Assembly (NCBI RefSeq): GCF_014253075.1
Contig: NZ_JACLZJ010000007.1
Location: 62,001 to 126,000, forward strand
Direction: 5' to 3'
Source: Ochrobactrum sp. CM-21-5
GTDB lineage: Bacteria > Pseudomonadota > Alphaproteobacteria > Rhizobiales > Rhizobiaceae
Length of the DNA: 64,000 nt
Within the stretch, counting starts at the first letter, position 1, and each line of letters starts with the position of its first letter. The notes under the pieces were generated by a model. It did not search any database and was not told the DNA's origin. It saw nothing but the letters and a program-made list of their open reading frames with translations. Positions 20,334-29,344 of this stretch are shown piece by piece. The position numbers and the translations under genes are program-made.

Positions 20334-22178
20334 ATGGTTGCCACTGGCGGAAATCTCTACCTACAGTCGCTCATGATTCTGGGCGGTGCGATCATTGCCG
20401 CGCCCTTGTTCAAACGGCTGGGACTTGGCACGGTGCTGGGCTATCTCGCCGCTGGTATAACGATCGGACCTGTCGCGCGCCTGATCGCCGATGGCGAGGA
20501 ATTTTTGCATTTTTCCGAACTTGGCGTTGTCTTTCTGCTCTTCATCATCGGCCTTGAGCTCAAGCCATCACGCTTGTGGTCACTGCGTCACGCAATTTTC
20601 GGTCTGGGTGCGGCACAAGTATTGCTTTGCGGCATCGCCCTCACAACTCTCGCAATATATCTTATGGGCTTGAGTACGGAAGCTGCCATTATTATTGGCT
20701 TCGGCCTCGCGCTTTCCTCCACCGCTTTCGCCATGCAGGTGCTGGAAGATCGCGCCGAAACCAACCAGAAACATGGTCAACGCGCCTTTGCGATCCTTCT
20801 GTTTCAGGATTTGGCTATCGTTCCAATTCTGGCAATCATTCCTGCCCTATCTCCAAATGAGCCGTCACAAGCAAGCGCGGGGTTTCACCTGGCAACTGCA
20901 ATTGCAGCAATCGCCGCATTGGTTATTGCCGGGCGCTATCTCATCAATCCAATGTTTCGCATCATCGCCAATACCGGTGCGCGTGAGGTTATGATTGCTG
21001 CGGCTCTCTTTGTGGTCCTTGGTTCTGCCAGCTTGCTGCAAGCTGCAGGTCTTTCCATGGCCATGGGTGCCTTCATCGCAGGCGTACTGCTCGCCGAATC
21101 CTCCTATCGGCATGAGCTGGAAGCCGACATCGAACCTTTCCGTGGCATTTTCCTCGGGCTGTTCTTTGTTGCGGTCGGGTTATCTTTGAACCTCACAGTG
21201 ATTCTGGAATACTGGAAAATCATTCTTCTGGCCGTTCCGGTTTTCATGATAACCAAAATCGCGATTATCTATCTGCTGTGTCGCATTTTCCGTTCCAGCC
21301 ATAATGATGCCGTGCGTATTGCCTTTCTCCTGCCGCAAGGTGGCGAGTTTGCCTTCGTTCTGTTTTCGGCCGCTTCCGCTGCAGCGATCATATCGAGCGC
21401 ACTGGGCTCAGAGCTTGTGGCCGCTGTCACGGTTTCGATGGCGCTGACACCACTTTCCGTTGCCATAGGTTTAAAGCTCCTGATGAAGGACAAGACCGAC
21501 GATGTCATGGAGGAGACCTTCGAAGGCGCCGGTTCTGACGTTCTGATGATCGGCTTCTCCCGCTACGGGCAGATTTCGGCCCAAATCCTTCTCGCTGGCG
21601 GCATTGACGTAACGGTGATCGACAGTTCACCCAATCGGGTTCGTGCAGCAGGAAAATTCGGCTTCCGTATCTATTTCGGTGACGGCACCCGCAAGGACGT
21701 GCTGGAAGCGGCAGGCATCCGCAAAGCCAAAATTGTTGCTGTCTGCACACACAAAAAGGAAACGACCAGCCACATCGTCAATCTGATCCAGTCAGAATAT
21801 CCTGATGTACGCCTGTTCGTGCGCTCCTATGACCGCGAACACACGCTGCAACTGCGCGCCCAGGGCGTGGAATACGAACTGCGTGAAACCTTCGAGTCTG
21901 GCCTTCTGTTCGGCCAGCGCACATTGGAGGGATTGGGGCTTTCCGAAGCAACCGCTTATGCCATCCGCGAAGATGTGCGCCAGCGTGACGAAGACCGGCT
22001 GCATGTACAGGCATCTGAAGGCATCATGGCCGGGCGGCACTTGCTCTTTAACAAGCCGGTTACGCCTGAGCCTCTGGTCAAGCCGACCCGCGAAGGTCAG
22101 CGTATTGACAAGGGGGCTGACGCAATGCCGTCTATCTCACCTTCGGACGACAGTGTTACGCCAGTTGCCGCAGAATAA
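20334..22178 (+). CDS. KefB/KefC-type monovalent cation:proton antiporter (CPA2) with RCK domain
   Basis: A 614-residue protein. The N-terminal ~390 residues hold about 12 hydrophobic segments of the CPA2 antiporter fold (LGYLAAGITIGP, FLLFIIGLELKPSRLW, GFGLALSSTAFAMQVLEDR). A cytoplasmic TrkA-N/RCK Rossmann domain follows (DVLMIGFSRYGQISAQILL), with an extra ~60-residue polar tail. KefB/C proteins exchange K+ for H+ under control of glutathione adducts bound to the RCK domain. No KefF/KefG ancillary gene is adjacent. The ATG at 20334 is the first codon before the antiporter fold; a longer frame to 20229 has no support. Confidence 0.9.
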   Translation: MVATGGNLYLQSLMILGGAIIAAPLFKRLGLGTVLGYLAAGITIGPVARLIADGEEFLHFSELGVVFLLFIIGLELKPSRLWSLRHAIFGLGAAQVLLCGIALTTLAIYLMGLSTEAAIIIGFGLALSSTAFAMQVLEDRAETNQKHGQRAFAILLFQDLAIVPILAIIPALSPNEPSQASAGFHLATAIAAIAALVIAGRYLINPMFRIIANTGAREVMIAAALFVVLGSASLLQAAGLSMAMGAFIAGVLLAESSYRHELEADIEPFRGIFLGLFFVAVGLSLNLTVILEYWKIILLAVPVFMITKIAIIYLLCRIFRSSHNDAVRIAFLLPQGGEFAFVLFSAASAAAIISSALGSELVAAVTVSMALTPLSVAIGLKLLMKDKTDDVMEETFEGAGSDVLMIGFSRYGQISAQILLAGGIDVTVIDSSPNRVRAAGKFGFRIYFGDGTRKDVLEAAGIRKAKIVAVCTHKKETTSHIVNLIQSEYPDVRLFVRSYDREHTLQLRAQGVEYELRETFESGLLFGQRTLEGLGLSEATAYAIREDVRQRDEDRLHVQASEGIMAGRHLLFNKPVTPEPLVKPTREGQRIDKGADAMPSISPSDDSVTPVAAE

Positions 22179-22206
22179 TCTTATGAATTTGGCTTACGCG
22201 ACGATT

Positions 22207-23070
22207 TCAGGCGCCTGCGTTTGAAATCGTCGGAACATGGTGGCTTTCGACAGCCTGCTCAATGGCGCATTTCAGCTCATCGCGAACGCCAGCGCTCTGG
22301 ATGAGAATCTGTTCGAACTTCAAGAAGTCGAGAAGACCGATCCGATCAACATCGGGACGGATAAAGATTTGCGGCGGCCGAATGCGAAACTTGTTCTCCA
22401 TGATCGAACACATGGTGAGCTGATTAGCACCGATCACGGCTTCGAATGTCGTCGGCATATAGTCATCTGGCCCAACAGGCGCGCCCACAATATCGACACC
22501 GATGACGATATCCGCCTTATCAAACAGAAGATCGAACGGCACCGGATTGAATAGCCCGCCATCGACCAATATGCGGCCATCGCGGCGAACCGGTGCGAAG
22601 ACCGGCGGGATAGCGCAGGAAGCAGCGATTGCCGACCGCAGTTCCCCCTGCTCGATATGCATTTCCCGTGCCGCGTGGAAATCCGTAGCAGTAATGCTCA
22701 TCGGGATTTTAAGGTCTTCAACGTTGAGCGGAAGTTCGCCTGGAAGAAAAACGTCGAGGACTTTTTCAATATTGAACTGACTGACACGAAACCCGCCTTT
22801 AAGCAGTTCCACCCAGCGCGCTGGCCGCGTCTGCCAGATCCGATGCAGAACTTCCGCACGACGGCTAAATATTGCCGCCATATATTCGTGGATTTCTTTA
22901 CCTGTCATGCCGTTGGCCATTGCGACCCCGACAATTGAACCTATTGATGAGCCTGCAATTGCGACCGGTTTTATACCGAGTTCATCAAGCACTTCGATGA
23001 CATGGATATGCGCAATACCCCGCGCACCGCCGCCGCCAAACGCGATGGCAAAACGTGGCGATGAAGGCAT
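22207..23070 (-). CDS. Patatin-like phospholipase (RssA family)
   Basis: A 287-residue cytoplasmic serine lipase-type protein with the patatin catalytic dyad. The oxyanion hole is GGGGARG, the nucleophile elbow is GSSIG, and the catalytic aspartate lies in DGGLFNPVP. It hydrolyses acyl ester bonds of phospholipids or lysophospholipids; the physiological substrate is unknown. The ATG at 23070 is chosen; an in-frame TTG at 23112 would overlap the upstream peptidase gene. It is convergent with the antiporter gene with only 28 bp between the stops and is probably co-transcribed with the two M16 genes. Confidence 0.88.
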   Translation of the reverse strand: MPSSPRFAIAFGGGGARGIAHIHVIEVLDELGIKPVAIAGSSIGSIVGVAMANGMTGKEIHEYMAAIFSRRAEVLHRIWQTRPARWVELLKGGFRVSQFNIEKVLDVFLPGELPLNVEDLKIPMSITATDFHAAREMHIEQGELRSAIAASCAIPPVFAPVRRDGRILVDGGLFNPVPFDLLFDKADIVIGVDIVGAPVGPDDYMPTTFEAVIGANQLTMCSIMENKFRIRPPQIFIRPDVDRIGLLDFLKFEQILIQSAGVRDELKCAIEQAVESHHVPTISNAGA

Positions 23071-23092
23071 TGTTTTATCCAAGATGGCAACC

Positions 23093-24421
23093 TCAGGTCT
23101 TTGGCGGTCCAAAAATCAGAATAGCTGGCTCGGCTTCAAGAAGTTTTTTGGCGATAGCCTTGACCTGCTCCAGCGTTACAGCATCGATGAGTTCTGATCG
23201 CTTGTCGATATAATCGCGCGGCAATCCGGTTTTCTGAAGACTGACCAGTGTCTCGGCAATCGCTGCGGATGAATCGAGATTATTTACCGCGTAAGACCCT
23301 TTGAGGAAATTTTTGGCTGCTGCAAGTTCTTCCTCTGTCGGCCCGTCCTCGGCCATGATGCTTACCTGTTCGCGAATGATCTTGAGCGTTTCCTGTGCCT
23401 TTTCAGGCCGCGTCGCGGTAGAAATCATCAACGCTGAAACATGATCACGCAACATCATGGACGACGACACGGAATAGGCCAGCCCGCGCTTCTCGCGCAC
23501 TTCCGCATAAAGCCTGGATGTGAACCCGCCGCCAAGAATGTGGTTCATCAAATAAGCAGCGAAAAATTCGGGATCCTTGCGAGGAATTGCCGGATAGACA
23601 AAGCTGATCGACGTCTGCGGCATTTCAAAGCTGAGACTGGTCGTGGTGCCAAGTGCAAGTTTTGCATCTGGTACGGGAACCAGTTCCGCCATAGCCGGGA
23701 GATCGCCGAAAACCTTGTCGAGCATGGCGCCAAGATCCTCCGCGTTGATGGAGCCCACGACGCCGACGGTCAATTGATCGCGTGCAAAATTCTTACGGTG
23801 AAAACTGATGAGATCGTCGCGGTTGATCGACTGGAGCGACTTCACTGTACCGTCGTCCGGTCGCGCATAAGGGTGATTCCCGTAAAGCACTTCCGAGAAT
23901 TTACGCGAAGCAATCGTTGAAGGATTACGCTGTGACGCCTCTATGCTCGCAACGACCTGCTGGCGTATCCGGTCAATCGCATCCTGATCAAAACGCGGTT
24001 TGTTGACGGCAAATGCAAGGAGATTTGTCACAGCATCACGGTTTTCTGCCAACATACGAATACCACCGGCAACCGCATCCGACGACGCCGCGAAGCTCAT
24101 TTCCGCTCCAAGATTATCCATCCGCTCCTGAAACGCATCAGAATTCAGGTCGCCGGCACCTTCGTCGAAAAGGCCAGTCATCAGATTGGCAAGACCTTCC
24201 TTGCCCAACGGATCTTGGGATGTCCCGCCCTTGAACGAGAAGCGCATGGAGACAAGCGGGACAGAATTGTCCTCCACCAGCCAGGCATGAATACCTTTCG
24301 GCGAGACCACTTCCTGAATTTCGATGGCACGTGCAGGCAAAGCGCAGAGCACGAGCAATGTCAGGGAAGCCGCCAACATGCCCGCAAGCGATTTGAAGTT
24401 GAGCATGATAATATTCTTCAC
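23093..24421 (-). CDS. M16-family peptidase subunit, zinc site missing (non-catalytic partner)
   Basis: A 442-residue exported M16 (insulinase/processing-peptidase-like) protein with a signal sequence (residues ~8-32, LAASLTLLVLCALPARA). Where active members have HxxEH, this one reads GLANLMTGLFDEG, so zinc cannot be bound. The substrate-gripping Arg/Tyr region of the C-terminal domain is intact (SRLYAEVREKRGLAYSV). This complementary loss is what is seen in heterodimeric M16B proteases. The GTG start overlaps the stop of the active subunit gene by 4 nt and has AAGGAG 7 nt upstream. Confidence 0.9.
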   Translation of the reverse strand: MKNIIMLNFKSLAGMLAASLTLLVLCALPARAIEIQEVVSPKGIHAWLVEDNSVPLVSMRFSFKGGTSQDPLGKEGLANLMTGLFDEGAGDLNSDAFQERMDNLGAEMSFAASSDAVAGGIRMLAENRDAVTNLLAFAVNKPRFDQDAIDRIRQQVVASIEASQRNPSTIASRKFSEVLYGNHPYARPDDGTVKSLQSINRDDLISFHRKNFARDQLTVGVVGSINAEDLGAMLDKVFGDLPAMAELVPVPDAKLALGTTTSLSFEMPQTSISFVYPAIPRKDPEFFAAYLMNHILGGGFTSRLYAEVREKRGLAYSVSSSMMLRDHVSALMISTATRPEKAQETLKIIREQVSIMAEDGPTEEELAAAKNFLKGSYAVNNLDSSAAIAETLVSLQKTGLPRDYIDKRSELIDAVTLEQVKAIAKKLLEAEPAILIFGPPKT

Positions 24422-25974
24422 TGGATTGCTCCTTCCGCACCGTTGGCACCCGCACCCTGCGCCGGCGCGTCAGAGTTCTCACGGGCGCTTTCAGGTTCTG
24501 CATCCGGCGGCAGCAGATAGCTGGTCACAGATTGGTCCTTGACGAGATAACGTGTTGCTACGTCCTTGATCTGATCAACCGTTATGGATTTGATGAGATC
24601 TGGCCATTTCTGAATATCGTCCACCGACTGGCCGATAGCCAGGGTCGAACCATAAATCCTTGCCATGCCAGCCTGACTATCGCGCGCAAAAATGACCGCT
24701 TTCAGGAAACGGTTACGAGCCTGATCGAGTTCGGTCTGGGTAACGCCATTCTTGATGATACGCGCGACTTCGGCGTCAACCGCCTTTTCGACATCCCCTA
24801 GGGTTGCGCCGTTGCGCGGCGCGCCATAGACTGAAAAGGTGCCATCATCCAGAGCATCGCCGCCATAACTCGCACCGGTATTGGCTGCGATACCCTTTTG
24901 GACGATAAGTTCCTGATAAAGGCGAGAACGCAAAGAGCCTCCGAGTATCTCACCTAAGAGATCAAGCGCTGCGGCATCACCTTGTTTTACCCCCGGAAAA
25001 CGCTCTTCATTGGCATAGGATGGCACCAGCCATGTCATACGAAAAGAAGGGGTGCTGACACGTTCGTCATGCAGTGTCACGACGCGAGCGGCATGCTTTG
25101 CTGGTTCCTGCGGACGCTCACGTGGCAGCACATCCGCACGCTTTGGTACCCTCGCCCATGTTTTCATAGCCAGTTCGCGTACGCGTTCCGGTGTCACATC
25201 GCCTGCGATCACCAAAGTAGCGTTGTTTGGCGTATAATATTGCTGATAGAAATCAATGGCGTTCTTGAGACTTAGCTTTTCCATCTCCTGTCGCCAACCG
25301 ATGACCGGCTTGCGATATGGATGATTATAATAGAGGACAGCATCGGAGTTTTCCATCAATATTGAGGCTGGATTGGAATCCACACGCATACGCCTCTCTT
25401 CCAGAATGACCTCTCGCTCAGTCTTCACCATGTCTTCGTTCAGAACCAGATTTTCCATCCGGTCCGACTCGAAATCCATCACCATTTCGAGCGCTTCCGG
25501 TGAAACGCGCTGAAAATAGGCTGTGTAATCATAAGAAGTGAAAGCGTTTTCCTGCCCGCCGATCAAAGCTACCTTGGCCGAGAATTCGCCCGCCGGATGG
25601 CTTTTCGTGCCCTTGAACATCAGGTGTTCAAGAAAGTGAGCAATACCGGAAACTCCCGGAGCCTCATCTGCCGACCCAACGTGATACCAGATCATCTGCG
25701 TTACGACAGGCGCGCGATGATCCGGGATAACGACGACCTCCAGACCGTTTTGAAGGGTGAAATGACTAACACCGTCTGCCTGAGTGATTTCCGGCAAAGC
25801 TACTTGTTCGGTAGTCGGCGACTCGAGTGCAGACGCAGGCTTGGATGTTTGGGACTTAGTCTGGTCAGTCGGTTGAGATTCCGCCTCAACGGAAACGGTT
25901 GCTAACGGCAGTGCCAGCATGAACCCTAGGGCAGTGGACAACAGCAAGCGCCGGAGTGAGGAGTTATTCACCAA
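24418..25974 (-). CDS. M16-family zinc metallopeptidase, catalytic subunit
   Basis: A 518-residue exported protease. The signal peptide occupies about residues 1-31 (LLLSTALGFMLALPLATVSVEA). The inverted zinc motif HFLEH is present at about residue 116 in SGIAHFLEHLMFKGT, with the downstream glutamate helix (ENAFTSYDYTAYFQ region). It is expected to degrade or process polypeptides in the periplasm, as one half of a clamp-shaped heterodimer with the inactive partner encoded directly downstream. The tail is rich in Pro/Glu/Ala, a likely disordered end. Confidence 0.92.
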   Translation of the reverse strand: MVNNSSLRRLLLSTALGFMLALPLATVSVEAESQPTDQTKSQTSKPASALESPTTEQVALPEITQADGVSHFTLQNGLEVVVIPDHRAPVVTQMIWYHVGSADEAPGVSGIAHFLEHLMFKGTKSHPAGEFSAKVALIGGQENAFTSYDYTAYFQRVSPEALEMVMDFESDRMENLVLNEDMVKTEREVILEERRMRVDSNPASILMENSDAVLYYNHPYRKPVIGWRQEMEKLSLKNAIDFYQQYYTPNNATLVIAGDVTPERVRELAMKTWARVPKRADVLPRERPQEPAKHAARVVTLHDERVSTPSFRMTWLVPSYANEERFPGVKQGDAAALDLLGEILGGSLRSRLYQELIVQKGIAANTGASYGGDALDDGTFSVYGAPRNGATLGDVEKAVDAEVARIIKNGVTQTELDQARNRFLKAVIFARDSQAGMARIYGSTLAIGQSVDDIQKWPDLIKSITVDQIKDVATRYLVKDQSVTSYLLPPDAEPESARENSDAPAQGAGANGAEGAIQ

Positions 25975-26098
25975 GCGACGTCTCCAATCAGTTTCTTTCC
26001 GCCCAGCCTCGCAGGCGGCATGCGTTCAGTTTGACGAGCGGCCTTGTTCAACCGCTGATAATACATAGCGCAGCGCCGAACGGTGCCGCTAAATCCGT

Positions 26099-26662
26099 TC
26101 ACCCGGTGGCTTTCAGCTGGGCTAGCCGAATGATTGTGCCCCCGTAGTTGCGTTCTTCAAACACGACGAATCGTTCATCGAGTTCAAGAGCTGCGTCCAC
26201 ATCCTCTTCAAGCACCAAAAGTGCGTCAGGATTAAGCCAGCCGCCCTCAAGCGCTGATAAAAATGCCTTCTCTCCCATGTGACGGCCATAGGGAGGATCA
26301 GCAAACACCAAATCAAAAGGCTCCATCGTGCCGACGGGACCCAACTGACAGGCATCGCGGCGCAAAACCTTGGTATGGCCTTGAAGGCCAAGCGCCTCGA
26401 TATTCTGACGCAGAAGACCTCGTCCCTCAGCGGTCTCCTCTATAAAGATCGCATAGCGTGCACCACGCGAAAGGGCTTCAAGGCCAAGCGCGCCGGTGCC
26501 CGCAAAAAGATCGAGCACACGTGCGCCTTCCACTTTTCCAGGGAAGCCATGCGCGAGAATGTTGAACAGGCTTTCGCGAGTCCGGTCCGTGGTTGGGCGA
26601 ATGGCGTTGGTTAACGGTGTTACGAGCGGGCGCCCGCGAAACTTACCGCCGACGATCCGCAC
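26099..26662 (-). CDS. rsmD: 16S rRNA (guanine966-N2)-methyltransferase RsmD
   Basis: Methylates G966 of 16S rRNA during 30S assembly. The protein is 187 residues with the SAM-binding motif DLFAGTGALGLEALSRGA (51-68) and the catalytic DPPY (122-125). The true start is a GTG at 26662 preceded by a G-rich ribosome site. The same frame runs open to 27070 inside the rluB coding region, but that extension is a by-product of rluB's repetitive sequence. It overlaps the rluB 3' end by 20 nt, so the two are coupled. Confidence 0.93.
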   Translation of the reverse strand: MRIVGGKFRGRPLVTPLTNAIRPTTDRTRESLFNILAHGFPGKVEGARVLDLFAGTGALGLEALSRGARYAIFIEETAEGRGLLRQNIEALGLQGHTKVLRRDACQLGPVGTMEPFDLVFADPPYGRHMGEKAFLSALEGGWLNPDALLVLEEDVDAALELDERFVVFEERNYGGTIIRLAQLKATG

Positions 26663-28331
26663 TGCCGCCCCCTGATCTGCCACCACCGCCTGGTTTTCTG
26701 CCGCCCGGCTTACCGCCTGATTTACCATTTGGTTTGCCGCCGGGGCCACGGCGCGGTCCATCCTTGCCTGGACCTTCGCCAAAACCATGGGAGCGTCCGC
26801 CCGAACCACCATTGCGTGAACCCGAGCGCGTATCGCGATCGGAGCCGCCACCCCGGCCTTCCCCACGCGGGCCGCCAAGTTTTCCGGACTTGCGCCCTTC
26901 AAAGCCGCCCTGCGAGCGCTCGCCGGATACACTGCCGACATCGCGCAACTCAGCGCGCTCGCGCTTGCCGGGGCGCCGCTCCTTACGTCCGTCTTCACGC
27001 TTTTCACTGCTTGGCGAACCGTTATCTTCCTTATCGAATCGACCTTCCTGGCGCTTGTGGCGACGCTCACCGCTCTTATTCACACCCCGCTCGTCCTCAT
27101 CGAAACGACGCGGACGCATTTGCATGTCGCCGCTGAATTTCGCTGAACGATGCGGCATCTGATGTTCGACTCGTGCAGATTTCGCCGCAGCCTTCTCGCC
27201 CTTCGGGCGCGCACCCGGCGCCATCCATACATTCGCATTGCCGCGACGGCGCGGTTCAACAGTTTCAACGCCTTTTTTGTCATCGCGACCACGACGGCGT
27301 TCTGGACCGCTGGAAATCCATTCACGTTCACGCGGAGCACGTCGGCGTTCGCCTTCCGGTTCTTCCATCTCGCGCGGAGTACGGCCCTGAACCACCGTAT
27401 TTGAGAACTCATTGTGGATCGGCGCATCAAAATCGGCACCGGACTCCTCAATCAGCTTGGCGCCAAGCTGATCGCGAAGAATGCGGCCACGGATTTCCCG
27501 CACAGCCCCTTCTTCTAGATCGCCAAGCTGGAACGGACCGAACGAAACGCGGATAAGGCGACCGACTGTCAGACCGAGTGCTCCAAGAATATTCTTTACT
27601 TCGCGGTTTTTACCTTCACGCAGGCCGATCGAGATCCAGACGTTTGCGCCCTGTTCGCGCTCCAACTCCGCTTCTATGCTACCGTAAAAAACGCCATCGA
27701 CGGCAATGCCGTTCTTCAATTCGTCGAGCTGCTGCTGCGTGACCTTGCCGTGCGCTCGCACACGATATCGGCGCAGCCAGCCGGTTGACGGCAACTCGAG
27801 CACACGCGACAACCCACCGTCGTTGGTGAGAAGCAAAAGACCTTCAGTGTTAATGTCGAGCCGGCCAACGGAAAGCACACGCGGCATTTCCGGTGGCAGT
27901 GCTTCGAAAACGGTCGGACGGCCTTCCGGATCGCGGTTGGTAGTCACAAGGCCCGCAGGCTTGTGATAGAGCCAGAGACGCGTACGCTCTGCCTGTTTCA
28001 ATGGCTTGCCGTCGACGCTGATGACATCGGTGCGCTTCACATTTATAGCGGGGCTTTCCAGAACTTTGCCATTCACCGCGATGCGGCCTGCGGCGATCAT
28101 TGTCTCCGCTTCACGGCGCGAAGCTATGCCCGCACGTGCCAGCCGCTTGGCGATGCGCTCGCTGGCGTCATCTCCAGTTTGCTCTTCGCGCGCACCAAAT
28201 TTGCGCGGCTTGTCGCGCCCGCCATCACCCCGGCGTGGATGATCGCCACGATCGGGCCCATCTGAGCGGCCTGAGCGACCGTTGCGGTCGTGGGGGCGTT
28301 TGCCGCCCTTATCATTATCTTCTGTGGTCAT
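26643..28331 (-). CDS. rluB: RluB/RsuA-family pseudouridine synthase with long basic C-terminal tail
   Basis: Converts a uridine of rRNA to pseudouridine. The order is a short Arg/Gly/Asp-rich N-terminal arm (1-55), an S4 RNA-binding domain (~58-105, ASRREAETMIAAGRIAVNG), then the catalytic domain with GRLDINTEGLLLLTNDG and its active aspartate at 159. Core homology ends near residue 295. The remaining ~265 residues are low-complexity, dominated by Arg, Gly, Lys and Glu, and finish in GGRKPGGGGRSGGG-type repeats. Known RluB proteins also have basic tails but usually far shorter. The tail probably binds RNA or ribosomes; this is inference. The ATG at 28331 has AAAGG upstream. Confidence 0.9.
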   Translation of the reverse strand: MTTEDNDKGGKRPHDRNGRSGRSDGPDRGDHPRRGDGGRDKPRKFGAREEQTGDDASERIAKRLARAGIASRREAETMIAAGRIAVNGKVLESPAINVKRTDVISVDGKPLKQAERTRLWLYHKPAGLVTTNRDPEGRPTVFEALPPEMPRVLSVGRLDINTEGLLLLTNDGGLSRVLELPSTGWLRRYRVRAHGKVTQQQLDELKNGIAVDGVFYGSIEAELEREQGANVWISIGLREGKNREVKNILGALGLTVGRLIRVSFGPFQLGDLEEGAVREIRGRILRDQLGAKLIEESGADFDAPIHNEFSNTVVQGRTPREMEEPEGERRRAPREREWISSGPERRRGRDDKKGVETVEPRRRGNANVWMAPGARPKGEKAAAKSARVEHQMPHRSAKFSGDMQMRPRRFDEDERGVNKSGERRHKRQEGRFDKEDNGSPSSEKREDGRKERRPGKRERAELRDVGSVSGERSQGGFEGRKSGKLGGPRGEGRGGGSDRDTRSGSRNGGSGGRSHGFGEGPGKDGPRRGPGGKPNGKSGGKPGGRKPGGGGRSGGGSADRRR

Positions 28332-28521
28332 CTGATATTGGCCTTTCAGCAGCGCTGCCGCGCCACTCTGCACCTTCAATCTCGGGCAAAGGACTATACG
28401 GATCAGGAGCGCCCTATAATTCTGTTCGCAAATCGGTTTCGATTTCGAGCATTATGCAGTAACAAATCGCTCCATAGCTTGCGAGCGAAATTTCCGAAAG
28501 AATGCATGAAATGGGTTCGAC

Positions 28522-28995
28522 ATGAAAAAGATGGCACCCGCCCCGTCACCAATTTTGGTTGCTCCGATGGCTGTGGCCCTTGACGAAGCGCGAGCTGCAG
28601 GCACGCGTGGTGAAGTACCGATTGGCGCGGTCGTTCTGCATCAGGGCAAGATCATTGCGCGTGCTGGAAACCGCACACGCGAAATGAATGACGTGACCGC
28701 CCATGCCGAAGTACTCGTCATCCGCGATGCAGGCAGAATATTGCAAACCGAACGACTTATCGACTGCGACCTTTACGTAACGCTGGAGCCATGCGCCATG
28801 TGCGCTGCCGCCATTTCATTCGCCCGCTTCAGGCGCCTTTATTACGGCGCATCCGATCCCAAGGGCGGTGGTGTCGAACACGGACCGCGTTTTTTCTCAC
28901 AACCCACCTGTCATCATGTGCCGGAAGTCTATGCTGGCTTCTCCGAAGGAGACTCGCAGAGCATTCTAAGGAGTTTCTTCCGCGAAAAGCGATAA
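28522..28995 (+). CDS. tadA: tRNA-specific adenosine-34 deaminase
   Basis: Deaminates the wobble adenosine of tRNA-Arg(ACG) to inosine. The 157-residue protein has the zinc-dependent cytidine-deaminase fold: His61-Ala-Glu63 (catalytic glutamate) and Pro-Cys91-Ala-Met-Cys94. The family-typical LEPCAMCAAAISFARF and FFSQPTCHHVPEVY parts are present. It is divergent from rluB across 190 bp. Confidence 0.95.
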   Translation: MKKMAPAPSPILVAPMAVALDEARAAGTRGEVPIGAVVLHQGKIIARAGNRTREMNDVTAHAEVLVIRDAGRILQTERLIDCDLYVTLEPCAMCAAAISFARFRRLYYGASDPKGGGVEHGPRFFSQPTCHHVPEVYAGFSEGDSQSILRSFFREKR

Positions 28996-29165
28996 ACGAT
29001 CAGCTTCCCATCCTGCGACCAGCCATACAACGCAACCATCAGCCAAGGAAAAACCTGCTGATCAGGCCATAACGGTCATGTCCGTCAAAAATAGTATCTG
29101 TGTTACGCATCAAGCCACACCGTACATTCCGATTTGAAGCGATTCGATCTGCGCGAACGGAACCT

Positions 29166-29179
29166 TTGATGCAAATCAA
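29166..29179. promoter_or_regulatory. FNR/FixK/Anr-type binding site
   Basis: TTGAT (29166-29170), GCAA, ATCAA (29175-29179), inside the longer dyad CTTTGAT-N4-ATCAAAG. It matches the FNR family consensus exactly. No annotated gene starts within 1 kb downstream in either direction. Confidence 0.6.
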
Positions 29180-29290
29180 AGAAACGCCAGCACAAACAAC
29201 ATTACAAAAAACTTAACACTTCGGCGCATCGAAAAAACCTGCACAGCGCCAGAAATTACACTGAAAACTCTTAATGCATACAAGAAAATA

Positions 29291-29322
29291 AATAGCCGTA
29301 GCATATTTTTACTACGACTATT
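29291..29322 (-). terminator. Terminator of the lipoprotein gene
   Basis: An 11-bp stem (29291-29301 with 29312-29322). On the minus strand all pairs form in RNA with one U-G, and a TATTTTC tract follows. On the plus strand the same position is a mismatch, so it works leftward, 23 nt beyond the lipoprotein stop codon. Confidence 0.7.
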
Positions 29323-29344
29323 AAAAATAAGATAGATTTACAAC

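Larger units (their letters stand above)
28996..29344. other. 349-bp convergent intergenic region with an isolated FNR-type box
   Basis: No credible coding frame. The right half (29190-29340) is A/T-rich compared with the surroundings. It holds a perfect TTGAT-N4-ATCAA dyad at 29166-29179 and a terminator hairpin at 29291-29322. Both flanking genes end here, so a regulatory dyad is unexpected and points to a possible small RNA. Confidence 0.6.

Noticed and set aside
26663-27070. N-terminal extension of rsmD (about 135 codons)
   Set aside because: It is an alternative reading of the repetitive rluB tail. RsmD family length and the GTG with ribosome site support the start at 26662.
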